From an uncultured Clostridium sp. (lineage in GTDB: Bacteria > Bacillota > Clostridia > Lachnospirales > Lachnospiraceae), in assembly GCA_900552885.1 (NCBI GenBank), contig USBM01000098.1, positions 1 through 7,908 of the forward strand: a DNA stretch of 7,908 nt. Direction: 5' to 3'. Positions 1 through 6,833 of the stretch are shown piece by piece (within the stretch, counting starts at the first letter, position 1; each line of letters begins with the position of its first letter). The position numbers and the translations under genes were made by a program. Under the pieces are notes generated by a model, which did no database searches, was not told the origin of the DNA, and saw nothing but the letters and a program-made list of their open reading frames with translations.

Positions 1-71
1 GTGTACCTTGCTTTTCCTCTGATGCTATTCTCCTTGTAGACCAGATAATCAGGTACCTCCCTTGTCTGCAT
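1..71 (-). CDS. Possible start of an unidentified gene, cut by the window edge
   Basis: A reading frame opens at an ATG at 71-69 and stays open for 23 codons to the left edge; the residues begin MQTREVPDYLVYKENS. I do not recognise the product and the fragment is too short for a family call. Support comes mainly from the sigma-A-like promoter immediately upstream (82-111). The start is uncertain: the predicted transcription start (about 75) leaves only a few leader bases before this ATG, so it would be nearly leaderless. A good Shine-Dalgarno-like AAGGGAGG (56-63) lies inside the frame, with no ATG, GTG or TTG at the proper distance after it; only CTG (44-42, in frame) or ATT (49-47, another frame) follow. 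It could instead be an untranslated leader of a gene further left. Confidence 0.3.
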   Translation of the reverse strand, partial: MQTREVPDYLVYKENSIRGKARY

Positions 72-81
72 ATATGTTTCT

Positions 82-111
82 ATCATAACACAAAATACCA
101 GAAAACGTAAA
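82..111 (-). promoter_or_regulatory. Sigma-A-like promoter directed to the left edge
   Basis: On the minus strand a -35 TTTACG (106-111) is followed after 18 bp by a -10 TATGAT (82-87, five of six matches to TATAAT). The element lies downstream of the hom terminator, so it would start a new transcript for whatever lies beyond the left edge. Predicted from sequence only. Confidence 0.5.
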
Positions 112-167
112 CCTTTACCTTGTTTTTCTCTGTTCGAAATTCCTGACAGCATTTATGCCCACCAAGT

Positions 168-209
168 AAAAAAGCAAGAGTTACCATACTTTTTTGTATA
201 GCAACTCTT
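168..209 (-). terminator. Intrinsic terminator of the secA-prfB-cheW-hom unit
   Basis: Read on the minus strand, 209-196 and 189-176 form a 14-bp stem (12 Watson-Crick pairs and two G-U) closed by a six-A loop. It is followed by GC and a run of six T (173-168). This is a textbook rho-independent terminator about 60 bp after the hom stop codon. There is no matching T run on the plus-strand side, so it should act only on minus-strand transcription. Confidence 0.9.
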
Positions 210-269
210 ACCACTCACTTACACCTTATTACTTTTACCTGCACATCACTTCTGCATTCTATTACTTAC

Positions 270-1493
270 CTAAAAGTCAACACGGATTACACTGTAGACG
301 TCATCAAACTTCGCAATATGCTCTGCAAAATCGCCTTCACGCATCTTGTTTGTAACAAAGGCCAATTCATCATTCACGCCCGGTGCCTTCACATACAGCA
401 CATCACCAAATGCATTCTTAATTCCAAGCATCTGGTCATCATCTAATCCCTTATCCTTCATACGAACAAAGAACTTATTCTCGCAATCCTCAAATTTACC
501 AAGATTACTCTTGCGTTCTTCCCAGATTGTCATAATATTAGTATGCATATGCTTCACTGCATCTACTATATCTGATACAACCGCACTGGCTGTTGGAAGT
601 TTACCTGCTCCGCGACCATAAAACATAACATCATCTAATACATTACCATGTACAAAGATACCATTAAATACACCATTGACACCAATCAAAGGATGTTGTT
701 GTCCAATCATAAATGGTGCCACCATAGAATAGAAAGTTCCATCCACCTTCTTGCTCATGCCAAGCAGCTTAATAGATGCTTTCATCGCCTTAGCATATTC
801 AAAATCAACTGCTGTAATTTTGGTAATTCCTTCTGTGTGAATATCCTCATAATCTACCTGTTCGCCAGCAACCAAAGAAGTCAGTATTGCAATCTTTCTA
901 CATGCATCGTATCCCTCTACATCTGCTTCCGGATTCCGTTCTGCATAGCCTTTCTCCTGTGCAATCTTAAGCACATCTTCGAATGCTGCTCCTTTTTCCG
1001 CCATCTCGGTCAATATGTAATTCGTTGTTCCATTCAAAATACCAGTAATCTCTGTAATCTCATCCGCAGTCAAAGAACTATTCAGTGGACGGATAATTGG
1101 AATACCACCACCTACAGACGCCTCAAACAAATAATTCAGCTTATGCTCCTTTGCAATTGCAAGAAGCTCTGCCCCATGTTTTGCCACCAATTCCTTATTG
1201 GATGTACACACACTCTTACCTGCCAAAAGCGCTTGCTTGGTAAAGGTATATGCCGGTTCTACTCCTCCCATAACCTCTACAACAATATCCACTTCCGGAT
1301 CCTTTAAAATAATATCATAGTCGTGTACTAAAATCTTCTGAACCGGGTCACCCTCAAACTCACGCAGATCCAATACATATTTGATGTTAATATCCTTTCC
1401 AGCTCTCTTATTGATGCTGTCGTGATTCGTATTGATTACTTCCACTACTCCAGATCCTACTGTACCATAGCCTAAAACTGCAATATTGACCAT
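270..1493 (-). CDS. hom: Homoserine dehydrogenase
   Basis: Catalyses NAD(P)H-dependent reduction of aspartate semialdehyde to L-homoserine, the branch step to threonine and methionine, in the cytoplasm. The 407-residue protein begins with a Rossmann motif, GYGTVGSG (8-15). It carries SNKELVAKHG (98-107), EASVGGGIP (124-132), GILNGTTNYI (151-160) and NPEADVEGYDACRK (187-200); the last contains the family's conserved catalytic-site Asp and Lys (D196, K200). GRGAGKLPTASAV (293-305) closes the catalytic part. Residues about 338-407 fit a short C-terminal ACT-like domain, but the usual glycine-containing ligand loop is not evident, and the protein is shorter than the roughly 430-residue ACT-bearing Bacillus type. 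The start is fixed by AAGGAGG five bases before the ATG. It is the last gene of the unit, 26-27 bp after cheW and before a strong terminator. No thrB or thrC is adjacent, and I saw no threonine attenuator or riboswitch in front of it. Confidence 0.95.
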   Translation of the reverse strand: MVNIAVLGYGTVGSGVVEVINTNHDSINKRAGKDINIKYVLDLREFEGDPVQKILVHDYDIILKDPEVDIVVEVMGGVEPAYTFTKQALLAGKSVCTSNKELVAKHGAELLAIAKEHKLNYLFEASVGGGIPIIRPLNSSLTADEITEITGILNGTTNYILTEMAEKGAAFEDVLKIAQEKGYAERNPEADVEGYDACRKIAILTSLVAGEQVDYEDIHTEGITKITAVDFEYAKAMKASIKLLGMSKKVDGTFYSMVAPFMIGQQHPLIGVNGVFNGIFVHGNVLDDVMFYGRGAGKLPTASAVVSDIVDAVKHMHTNIMTIWEERKSNLGKFEDCENKFFVRMKDKGLDDDQMLGIKNAFGDVLYVKAPGVNDELAFVTNKMREGDFAEHIAKFDDVYSVIRVDF

Positions 1494-1519
1494 AACTGCC
1501 TCCTTATCACCTTGTATAT

Positions 1520-1984
1520 TTATTGATTCTCTTCGATTAGCTGATCAACCAACTGTCTGGCATTTTCAGATAATACTTTATCCACATTAATTGCAATTAC
1601 AATATCATTACCAATATGAAGTACCCACTCCATAAATGCTGTCTCATCATTCGATGCTACCGACGGCATTGGATTAATGCAATCTTTTGACACTTCTTCA
1701 ATCTCTTCTACTGCATCCACCTCATATGCCAAAAGCGTTCCATTACTATTGGTAACAAGCAAACTTTTACCCGGATTGTCAATCCTTGGATTCATTCCAA
1801 ACCGCTCACGTAAGCTATACACCGGAATTACAGTTCCTCTCAGATTAATAATACCATTAATCCCTTCCGGGGCATTCGGAACCGGAATAATATGATAATC
1901 CTGTTCAATTCCATTCACCCGCATTAAATGCATGCCATATTTTTGATCTGCCAATTGAAATATAACAAACTTCTGTTCTTCCAT
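1520..1984 (-). CDS. cheW: CheW-domain chemotaxis coupling protein
   Basis: A single CheW domain fills this protein of about 154 residues. CheW proteins link chemoreceptors to the histidine kinase CheA in polar or lateral signalling arrays. Visible hallmarks are the first strand FVIFQLADQKYGM, the segment PVPNAPEGINGIINLRG with the conserved NLRG (residues 47-50 from the chosen start), VIPVYSLRERFG (the family more often has Asp where Ser stands), and the second-half strands LLAYEVDAVEEI and IVIAINVDKVL. An ATG at 1990 overlaps the prfB stop (TAATG) but sits only two bases after AAGGAG; the ATG at 1984 is eight bases from that site and is preferred. The gene lies between prfB and hom, with no other chemotaxis gene in view. 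CheV would need a receiver domain, which is absent; a stand-alone CheW-like scaffold with another partner remains possible. Confidence 0.9.
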   Translation of the reverse strand: MEEQKFVIFQLADQKYGMHLMRVNGIEQDYHIIPVPNAPEGINGIINLRGTVIPVYSLRERFGMNPRIDNPGKSLLVTNSNGTLLAYEVDAVEEIEEVSKDCINPMPSVASNDETAFMEWVLHIGNDIVIAINVDKVLSENARQLVDQLIEENQ

Positions 1985-1989
1985 AAACA

Positions 1990-3103
1990 TTACTCCTTAT
2001 TCAGATTGATCCATTTCAAATATGCATTCATAAATGGTTCCACATTTCCATCCAATACACCATTCACATTACTAACTTCCATGCCTGTTCGATGATCTTT
2101 CACCATCGTATATGGTTGCATCACATAGGAACGAATCTGCGAACCAAATCCATTCTCTGAGATGTCCCCGCGAATATCATCCAGCCTTTCCTGATTCTCT
2201 TGTTGTTTCAGCACATACAACTTAGACGCCAGCATCTTCATTGCCTTATCCTTATTCTGATGCTGTGAACGCTGATTCTGACACTGTACCACAATTCCCG
2301 TTGGTAAATGTGTGATACGGATTGCCGAAGACGTCTTATTGATATGCTGTCCACCCGCACCACTCGCACGGTAAGTATCAATTCTCAGATCTTCATCTTT
2401 AATATCTACTGACACATCCTCCTCAATATCCGGCATTACATCGCAGGACGAAAAAGAAGTCTGACGTTTGCCAGCCGCATTAAATGGAGAAATACGTACC
2501 AGACGATGCACACCCTTCTCTGACTTGAGATAACCGTATGCATTCTCTCCATTGATCTGGATAGTTACAGACTTAACGCCTGCCTCTTCTCCCTCGAGAT
2601 AATCCAATATTTCCGTAGAGAAGCCTCGTTTCTCTGCCCATCTGGTATACATACGCATCAGCATACCTGTCCAGTCGCAACTCTCAGTTCCACCTGCACC
2701 TGCATGCAGGGTAACAATTGCATTATCTTTATCAAATTCACCAGACAAGAGTGTCTGAATCCTCAATGCTTCAAAATCTTCTTTGAACTGATTCAACGTC
2801 TCTTCAATCTCCGTCAGCAGCGAGATATCCTCTTCTTCCTCTGCCATCTCAATTAAAGTTTCCACCTCATCATATTCTTCTTCTACCCTGTTATAGGCCT
2901 CTAATATATCCTTAAGGCCTTTCACGGTCTTCATGACTTCATTGGAATGTTCTACATCATTCCAGAAGTCCGGAGCTTCCATATCTGCTTCTAACTCTGC
3001 CACCTTATCCTGTTTGATAGGGATGTCAAAGTGAATCCCTCACTTCCTGTAATGGAGTCTCATACTGAGCAAGTTCAAACTTATAGTTCTCTGTCTCTAT
3101 CAC
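1990..3103 (-). CDS. prfB: Peptide chain release factor 2, with programmed +1 frameshift
   Basis: RF2 recognises UAA and UGA stop codons and triggers release of the finished peptide on the ribosome. Translation starts at GTG 3103 behind AGAGGTGA (3108-3115) and runs 25 codons to an in-frame TGA (3028-3026). A +1 shift on CTT there joins the main frame (3027 to 1990), giving about 370 residues, close to the 365 of E. coli. In the joined protein the stop-reading tripeptide SPF falls at 205-207 and the catalytic GGQ at 250-252, the same numbers as in E. coli RF2; residue 246 is Ala. The N-terminal helical domain is acidic and coiled-coil-like. An in-frame ATG at 3121 exists but has no ribosome binding site. 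The gene lies 42 bp after secA and ends one base into the first possible cheW start. Expression should be self-limiting: scarce RF2 raises frameshifting and thus RF2 synthesis. Confidence 0.96.
1993..1998 (-). promoter_or_regulatory. Ribosome binding site of cheW inside the prfB end
   Basis: AAGGAG on the minus strand forms part of the last codons of prfB. It lies two bases from the ATG at 1990 and eight bases from the ATG at 1984, so it favours the second ATG. Its position inside prfB, with cheW starting at or a few bases after the prfB stop, suggests translational coupling. Confidence 0.75.
3026..3040 (-). promoter_or_regulatory. Programmed +1 frameshift site of prfB
   Basis: On the minus strand the sequence reads AGGGAT TCA CTT TGA C. 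The slippery CTT (3031-3029), the slow UGA stop (3028-3026) with C as the following base, and an upstream Shine-Dalgarno-like AGGG (3040-3037) match the arrangement known from bacterial prfB genes (E. coli: AGGGGGTATCTTTGAC). The stop is codon 26, as in E. coli. The internal Shine-Dalgarno is weaker than the E. coli AGGGGG, which may alter efficiency (inference). Confidence 0.95.
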
Positions 3104-3145
3104 AGAATCACCTCTTTCCATATTGAAAATGTATTCTATCACCGG

Positions 3146-5719
3146 TTACGCATTCTTACCGCAACATTGTTTGTACTTCAATCCTGAACCGCATGGACAC
3201 GGATCATTTCTTCCAATCTTAGCGCTCTTACGTTTCACCGGTTCCTTCACACTAGAGTCATCTTTGTTCGTACCCGTTACCTTGGCTACTTCTTCGCGCT
3301 CTACCTTCTGCTCTACTCGGATATGTAATAATGCTTTCACAGTCTCCTGACGGATACCTGCTGTCATCTCGTTAAACATATCGAATCCAACAAACTTATA
3401 TTCTACCAACGGATCTCTCTGACCTAACGCACGAAGTCCGATTCCCTGACGCATCTGTTCCATGTCATCAATGTGATCCATCCATTTGCGGTCAATGACC
3501 TTCAATAAGATGACACGCTCTGCCTCACGAATCATCTCTGGCTCCGGGAACTCTGTCTCTTTCTCTTCATACAGCTTATTCACCGTCTCCTTCACTCTCT
3601 GAACGAGATCCTTTTTGCTCATATGTTTCAGATCTTCCTCAGAAAGCACAATCTTCTCCATTGGAAAAATATCAAGCAATTCCTGATTCAGAGACTTCAT
3701 ATCCCACTCAGAAGGATATGCATCCTCATTGATATTACGGTTAATGATCTCCTCTGCATCTTCATTGATCATATTGTAGATCACATCACGCATATTTTCT
3801 CCGTCCAACACACGACGACGTTCTTTGTAGATAACTTCTCTTTGTTCATTCATTACCTGGTCGTAATCCAACAGATTCTTACGAATGCCAAAGTTGTTGT
3901 TCTCAATCTTCTTCTGTGCTTTCTCAATGAACTTGGTGATCGTCTTATGACGGATTTCTTCACCTTCCGGAATATTCAATGCTTCATACATTGCCATAAC
4001 ACGTTCTGAGCCAAACAAGCGCATCAGATCATCTTCCAATGAAAGATAGAACTTAGACTGACCCGGATCACCTTGACGTCCGGCACGTCCACGCAACTGG
4101 TTATCAATACGTCTGGACTCATGTCTTTCTGTACCGATAATACGAAGACCACCTAATTCCTTCACCCCTTCACCAAGCTTGATATCCGTACCACGACCAG
4201 CCATGTTCGTTGCAATCGTAACCGCATTCATCTGTCCTGCCTGTGCAACGATCTCCGCCTCTAACTCATGGAACTTCGCATTCAATACTTTATGAGGAAT
4301 ATGTCTCTTAGTCAGCAGTCTGCTTACCTCTTCAGAAGAATCAATCGTGATCGTACCAACCAATACCGGCTGACCTTTTCTATAACACTCATTGATATCC
4401 TCAATGATTGCATTCAGCTTTTCCTTCTTTGTACAATATACCGAATCATCTTCATCAATTCTCGCTATCGGCAGGTTCGTTGGCACCTCTACAACGTCCA
4501 TTCCATAGATCTCGCGGAACTCTTCTTCCTCTGTAAGTGCAGTACCGGTCATACCTGCTTTCTTATCATATTTATTGAAGAAATTCTGGAATGTAATCGT
4601 AGCCAATGTCTTACTTTCCCTACGTACCTTTACATTCTCTTTTGCCTCAATCGCCTGATGCAGACCGTCCGAAAAACGTCTGCCCGGCATAACACGTCCG
4701 GTAAACTCATCCACGATCAATACTTCATTGTCTTTCACAATATAGTCCTTATCCTTGAACATGAGATTGTGCGCGCGAAGAGCTAAGATAATATTATGCT
4801 GAATCTCTAAGTTATCAGAATCTGCCAGATTATCAATATGGAAGAAGTTCTCCACTTCCTTCACACCCTGAGCCGTCAGCATAACCTGTTTGTCCTTCTC
4901 ATTCACCAGGAAATCTCCGTCTTCTTCAATATCCACACCCATAATGGCATCCATCTTAGAAAGCTCACCATCTCCCTGACCACGTTTCATACGACGTGCT
5001 AACAAGTCACACATTCTGTAAAGTTCTGTCGACTTGCCACTCTGACCGGAAATGATAAGAGGCGTTCTGGCCTCATCGATCAATACCGAGTCAACCTCAT
5101 CCACAATCGCATAATGCAGATCTCTCTGTACAAGCTGTTCCTTATAAATAACCATGTTGTCTCGCAGGTAATCGAATCCTAATTCATTATTGGTTACATA
5201 AGTAATGTCACAATTATATGCATCACGGCGTTCTTCATTGGAACTACTGTTCAAAATAACTCCAACCTTCAAGCCTAAGAACTCATGAATCTGTCCCATC
5301 CACTCAGCATCACGCTTTGCCAAGTAGTCATTAACCGTTACAATATGAACACCTTTCCCCTCTAAAGCATTCAAATATGCAGGAAGCGTAGACACTAAGG
5401 TTTTACCTTCACCGGTACGCATCTCCGGAATTCTTCCCTGATGCAACAAAATACCACCCATAATCTGTACTGGATAGTGCTTCATGCCAAGTGTTCGAAC
5501 GGCAGCTTCCCTCACAACTGCGAACGCTTCAACCAATAGATCATCTAATGTCTCACCCTCTGTCAGACGTTTTTTAAATTCCTCCGTCTTGCCGCACAAT
5601 TCTTCATCGCTTAGCATCTGCATGGATTCATCTAATGCCAAAACTTTATCTACCAGTGGCTGAATTCGTTTGATCTCTTTTTCACTATGTGTTCCAAACA
5701 CTTTCTCGAAAATACTCAT
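3146..5719 (-). CDS. secA: Preprotein translocase ATPase SecA
   Basis: SecA is the peripheral-membrane ATPase that drives preproteins through the SecYEG channel. The 857 residues carry the whole family pattern: an amphipathic N-terminus, Walker A MRTGEGKT (100-107), TVNDYLAKRD (128-137), GFDYLRDN (181-188), the DEAD-like VDEVDS (206-211), the preprotein-binding insertion after about 225, GMTGTA (389-394), MAGRGTDI (506-513) and QLRGRAGRQGDPG (541-553). The helical scaffold and wing follow, and the C-terminus is a zinc/SecB-type tail, CPCGSGLKYKQCCG, with Cys at 841, 843, 852 and 853. Length is close to Bacillus SecA (about 840), and no motor motif is missing, so this is the housekeeping SecA rather than an accessory SecA2. 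The ATG is placed by AGGAG seven bases upstream. It is the first gene of a minus-strand unit with prfB, cheW and hom, under a promoter at 5764-5792. Confidence 0.98.
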   Translation of the reverse strand: MSIFEKVFGTHSEKEIKRIQPLVDKVLALDESMQMLSDEELCGKTEEFKKRLTEGETLDDLLVEAFAVVREAAVRTLGMKHYPVQIMGGILLHQGRIPEMRTGEGKTLVSTLPAYLNALEGKGVHIVTVNDYLAKRDAEWMGQIHEFLGLKVGVILNSSSNEERRDAYNCDITYVTNNELGFDYLRDNMVIYKEQLVQRDLHYAIVDEVDSVLIDEARTPLIISGQSGKSTELYRMCDLLARRMKRGQGDGELSKMDAIMGVDIEEDGDFLVNEKDKQVMLTAQGVKEVENFFHIDNLADSDNLEIQHNIILALRAHNLMFKDKDYIVKDNEVLIVDEFTGRVMPGRRFSDGLHQAIEAKENVKVRRESKTLATITFQNFFNKYDKKAGMTGTALTEEEEFREIYGMDVVEVPTNLPIARIDEDDSVYCTKKEKLNAIIEDINECYRKGQPVLVGTITIDSSEEVSRLLTKRHIPHKVLNAKFHELEAEIVAQAGQMNAVTIATNMAGRGTDIKLGEGVKELGGLRIIGTERHESRRIDNQLRGRAGRQGDPGQSKFYLSLEDDLMRLFGSERVMAMYEALNIPEGEEIRHKTITKFIEKAQKKIENNNFGIRKNLLDYDQVMNEQREVIYKERRRVLDGENMRDVIYNMINEDAEEIINRNINEDAYPSEWDMKSLNQELLDIFPMEKIVLSEEDLKHMSKKDLVQRVKETVNKLYEEKETEFPEPEMIREAERVILLKVIDRKWMDHIDDMEQMRQGIGLRALGQRDPLVEYKFVGFDMFNEMTAGIRQETVKALLHIRVEQKVEREEVAKVTGTNKDDSSVKEPVKRKSAKIGRNDPCPCGSGLKYKQCCGKNA

Positions 5720-5763
5720 TTTTCCACTCCTATTTCTACTTGAAATATAATCATACGGATATC

Positions 5764-5792
5764 ATTCTAACATTGTTCCCTTCAAAAGTAAA
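5764..5792 (-). promoter_or_regulatory. Promoter of secA
   Basis: On the minus strand TTTACT (5787-5792) and TAGAAT (5764-5769) are separated by exactly 17 bp. The -10 has five of six and the -35 four of six consensus matches for sigma-A. Transcription would start near 5757, leaving a leader of about 38 bases before the secA ATG. Confidence 0.7.
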
Positions 5793-5828
5793 GAAAAAGC
5801 AGGGATTCTGCAATCTTACATTTTCTGC

Positions 5829-5857
5829 TTGACACGCAATATTATATGTCGTATAGT
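5829..5857 (+). promoter_or_regulatory. Strong sigma-A promoter of the padR operon
   Basis: A perfect -35 TTGACA (5829-5834), a 17-bp spacer and TATAGT (5852-5857) make this the best promoter in the window. The start of transcription would be near 5864, giving a leader of about 75 bases before padR. It diverges from the secA promoter, with 36 bp between the two -35 elements. A palindrome covers its -10, so it is likely repressed by default. Confidence 0.85.
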
Positions 5858-5860
5858 ATT
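5838..5860 (+). promoter_or_regulatory. Palindromic operator, probable PadR binding site
   Basis: A 23-bp inverted repeat centred on T5849 matches at 9 of 11 base pairs; both mismatches are T opposite G. The half-sites contain TATA steps (AATATTATATG and its mirror). It covers the whole -10 and most of the spacer, where a bound dimer would block RNA polymerase. PadR proteins commonly repress their own operon from such sites. The assignment to this PadR is inferred from position. An 8-base GCAATATT at 5836-5843 recurs at 5870-5877, which might mark a second weaker contact. Confidence 0.65.
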
Positions 5861-5886
5861 AGACAAGAAGCAATATTGTTTATTAT

Positions 5887-5907
5887 ATCATGAGCATCGC
5901 TCATGAT
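5887..5907 (+). repeat. Perfect 9-bp inverted repeat in the padR leader
   Basis: ATCATGAGC and GCTCATGAT are separated by ATC, giving a tight RNA hairpin in the untranslated leader about 16 bases before the ribosome binding site. No T run follows on either strand, so it is not an intrinsic terminator. Its 3' arm (5902-5908) could alternatively pair over seven bases, one of them a G-U, with 5929-5935, which includes the end of the ribosome binding site. Its function is unknown; it may be a second protein operator or a translation switch. Confidence 0.6.
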
Positions 5908-5923
5908 CACATTCAAACAAGAT

Positions 5924-5930
5924 AAGGAGG
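5924..5930 (+). promoter_or_regulatory. Ribosome binding site that fixes the padR start
   Basis: AAGGAGG lies eight bases before the ATG at 5939 but only two before an out-of-frame ATG at 5933. A further in-frame ATG at 5903 lies inside the leader hairpin with no ribosome binding site. The site therefore selects 5939. Confidence 0.85.
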
Positions 5931-5938
5931 TCATGCTT

Positions 5939-6256
5939 ATGACATTTCAGATCGCAGCACCACTGCTAGACGCCTGCGTTCTTGCCATCTTAGAAAAAGA
6001 AGATGCCTATGGCTATACTTTGACCGCACAGGTAAAGGAGATTGTTGACATTTCAGAGTCCACATTATATCCCGTGCTACGACGACTTCAAAAAGACAAC
6101 TGTCTGACCACATACGATCAGCCTTTTCAGGGCAGGAACCGGAGGTATTATCAATTAACCGATACCGGCAAAGCAAAATTATCATTTTACAAAAAAGAAT
6201 GGGAGTCTTACAAGAACAAAATTGACACTCTGTTAGGAGGGATAAGCTATGAATAA
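5939..6256 (+). CDS. PadR-family transcriptional regulator
   Basis: This 105-residue protein is a small, one-domain PadR regulator: a winged helix-turn-helix followed by a C-terminal dimerisation helix. The first helix and turn are LDACVLAILEKEDAYGYTL (10-28). The recognition helix is within SESTLYPVLRRLQKDN (39-54), with the family's signature (S)TLYPxLxRL. The beta-wing is GRNRRYYQLTDTGK (65-78), and a charged helix runs from about 79 to 100. Length is typical of the short PadR group that lacks a large C-terminal domain. It is the first gene of a three-gene operon and overlaps the next gene by eight bases, so translation is coupled. The palindrome over its promoter suggests autorepression. 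In cassettes of this kind the downstream HAAS/DUF1700 membrane protein is thought to communicate with the regulator; here that is inference from gene order. Confidence 0.93.
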   Translation: MTFQIAAPLLDACVLAILEKEDAYGYTLTAQVKEIVDISESTLYPVLRRLQKDNCLTTYDQPFQGRNRRYYQLTDTGKAKLSFYKKEWESYKNKIDTLLGGISYE

Positions 6257-6833
6257 GACCGAATTTATCAAACAATTAGAGAAGCGTTTGAGACGGCTTC
6301 CAAAAGAGGACCGCGAAGATGCCATTCGTTACTACGAAGAATATTTTGAGGAAATGGGAGCTGATAATTCTACCGATGTCACAAGCACCTTAGGTACTCC
6401 GGACGAGATTGCCCGTGAGATCATTGCCACCTGCACGGAAAAACATATGGATGCCCAGAAAGAAAAAGGCGGGATCCGGAACAATACAACCGTGATCTGG
6501 ATGATCATTTTAGGAATCTGTGCCTCCCCGGTTGCTGTTCCTCTTGTATTTGCAGCAATCATCTGCTTAGTAGCTTTATTGATCGTGGTATTCTGTCTGG
6601 TGCTTTCCATTGCCTGCGTCTCTCTCGCCTGTATTGCCTGCGGCTTTGCATTATTCTTTACAACCATTGCCGCACCAGGATTTGCCCAGAAGCTCATCTG
6701 TACCGGTTTAGGATTTCTGATACTTGGCATCGGATTATTCTTAGCCATCGCAACTATCGCATTCGCTAATATATGCACGCACGGAATTGCAGCCGCATTT
6801 AAACATTTATTCATAAGAAAGAAGGTATCCTAA
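6249..6833 (+). CDS. HAAS/DUF1700 membrane protein
   Basis: Residues 1-65 form the HAAS (DUF1700) helical domain: FIKQLEKRLRRLPKEDRED, then IRYYEEYFEEMG, then LGTPDEIAREIIA, the family's repeated-helix pattern. A linker (66-80) leads to a strongly hydrophobic half with membrane segments at about 82-115 (one long or two short), 117-140 and 149-175. The end, HLFIRKKVS, is basic. The charged head and basic tail both favour the cytoplasm, which implies an even number of crossings (inference). The membrane half is unusually rich in cysteine, with eight between 91 and 176. The start is fixed by AGGAGG eight bases upstream, within the padR end, and the two genes overlap by eight bases. HAAS proteins regularly sit next to PadR regulators; the likely role is to pass an envelope signal to PadR or hold it. 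The biochemical function is not established. Confidence 0.88.
   Translation: MNKTEFIKQLEKRLRRLPKEDREDAIRYYEEYFEEMGADNSTDVTSTLGTPDEIAREIIATCTEKHMDAQKEKGGIRNNTTVIWMIILGICASPVAVPLVFAAIICLVALLIVVFCLVLSIACVSLACIACGFALFFTTIAAPGFAQKLICTGLGFLILGIGLFLAIATIAFANICTHGIAAAFKHLFIRKKVS

Noticed and set aside
346..1307. Open frames on the plus strand opposite hom (346-621 and 648-1307)
   Set aside because: They lie fully antisense to a well-conserved hom gene, have no ribosome binding site, and give Cys/Ile/Asn-rich products with no recognisable motif.
1494..1519. Riboswitch, T-box or attenuator controlling hom
   Set aside because: Only 26 bases separate cheW and hom, with room for a ribosome binding site and nothing else; no promoter is seen there.
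1990..3103. prfB as a frameshifted pseudogene
   Set aside because: The interruption has the conserved CTT TGA C context with an upstream Shine-Dalgarno-like element at codon 26, and the rest of the protein is intact. This is programmed recoding, not decay.
3123..4786. Plus-strand open frames opposite secA (3123-3350, 3623-4009, 4268-4786)
   Set aside because: Antisense shadows of intact, motif-complete SecA coding sequence; their products have no domain character.
5887..5907. Leader hairpin as a rho-independent terminator between the divergent genes
   Set aside because: No T run follows the stem in either direction.
5903..5938. Start of padR at ATG 5903, giving a 117-residue protein
   Set aside because: The ATG lies inside the leader hairpin without a ribosome binding site, while 5939 has AAGGAGG at eight bases and yields a normal PadR N-terminus.
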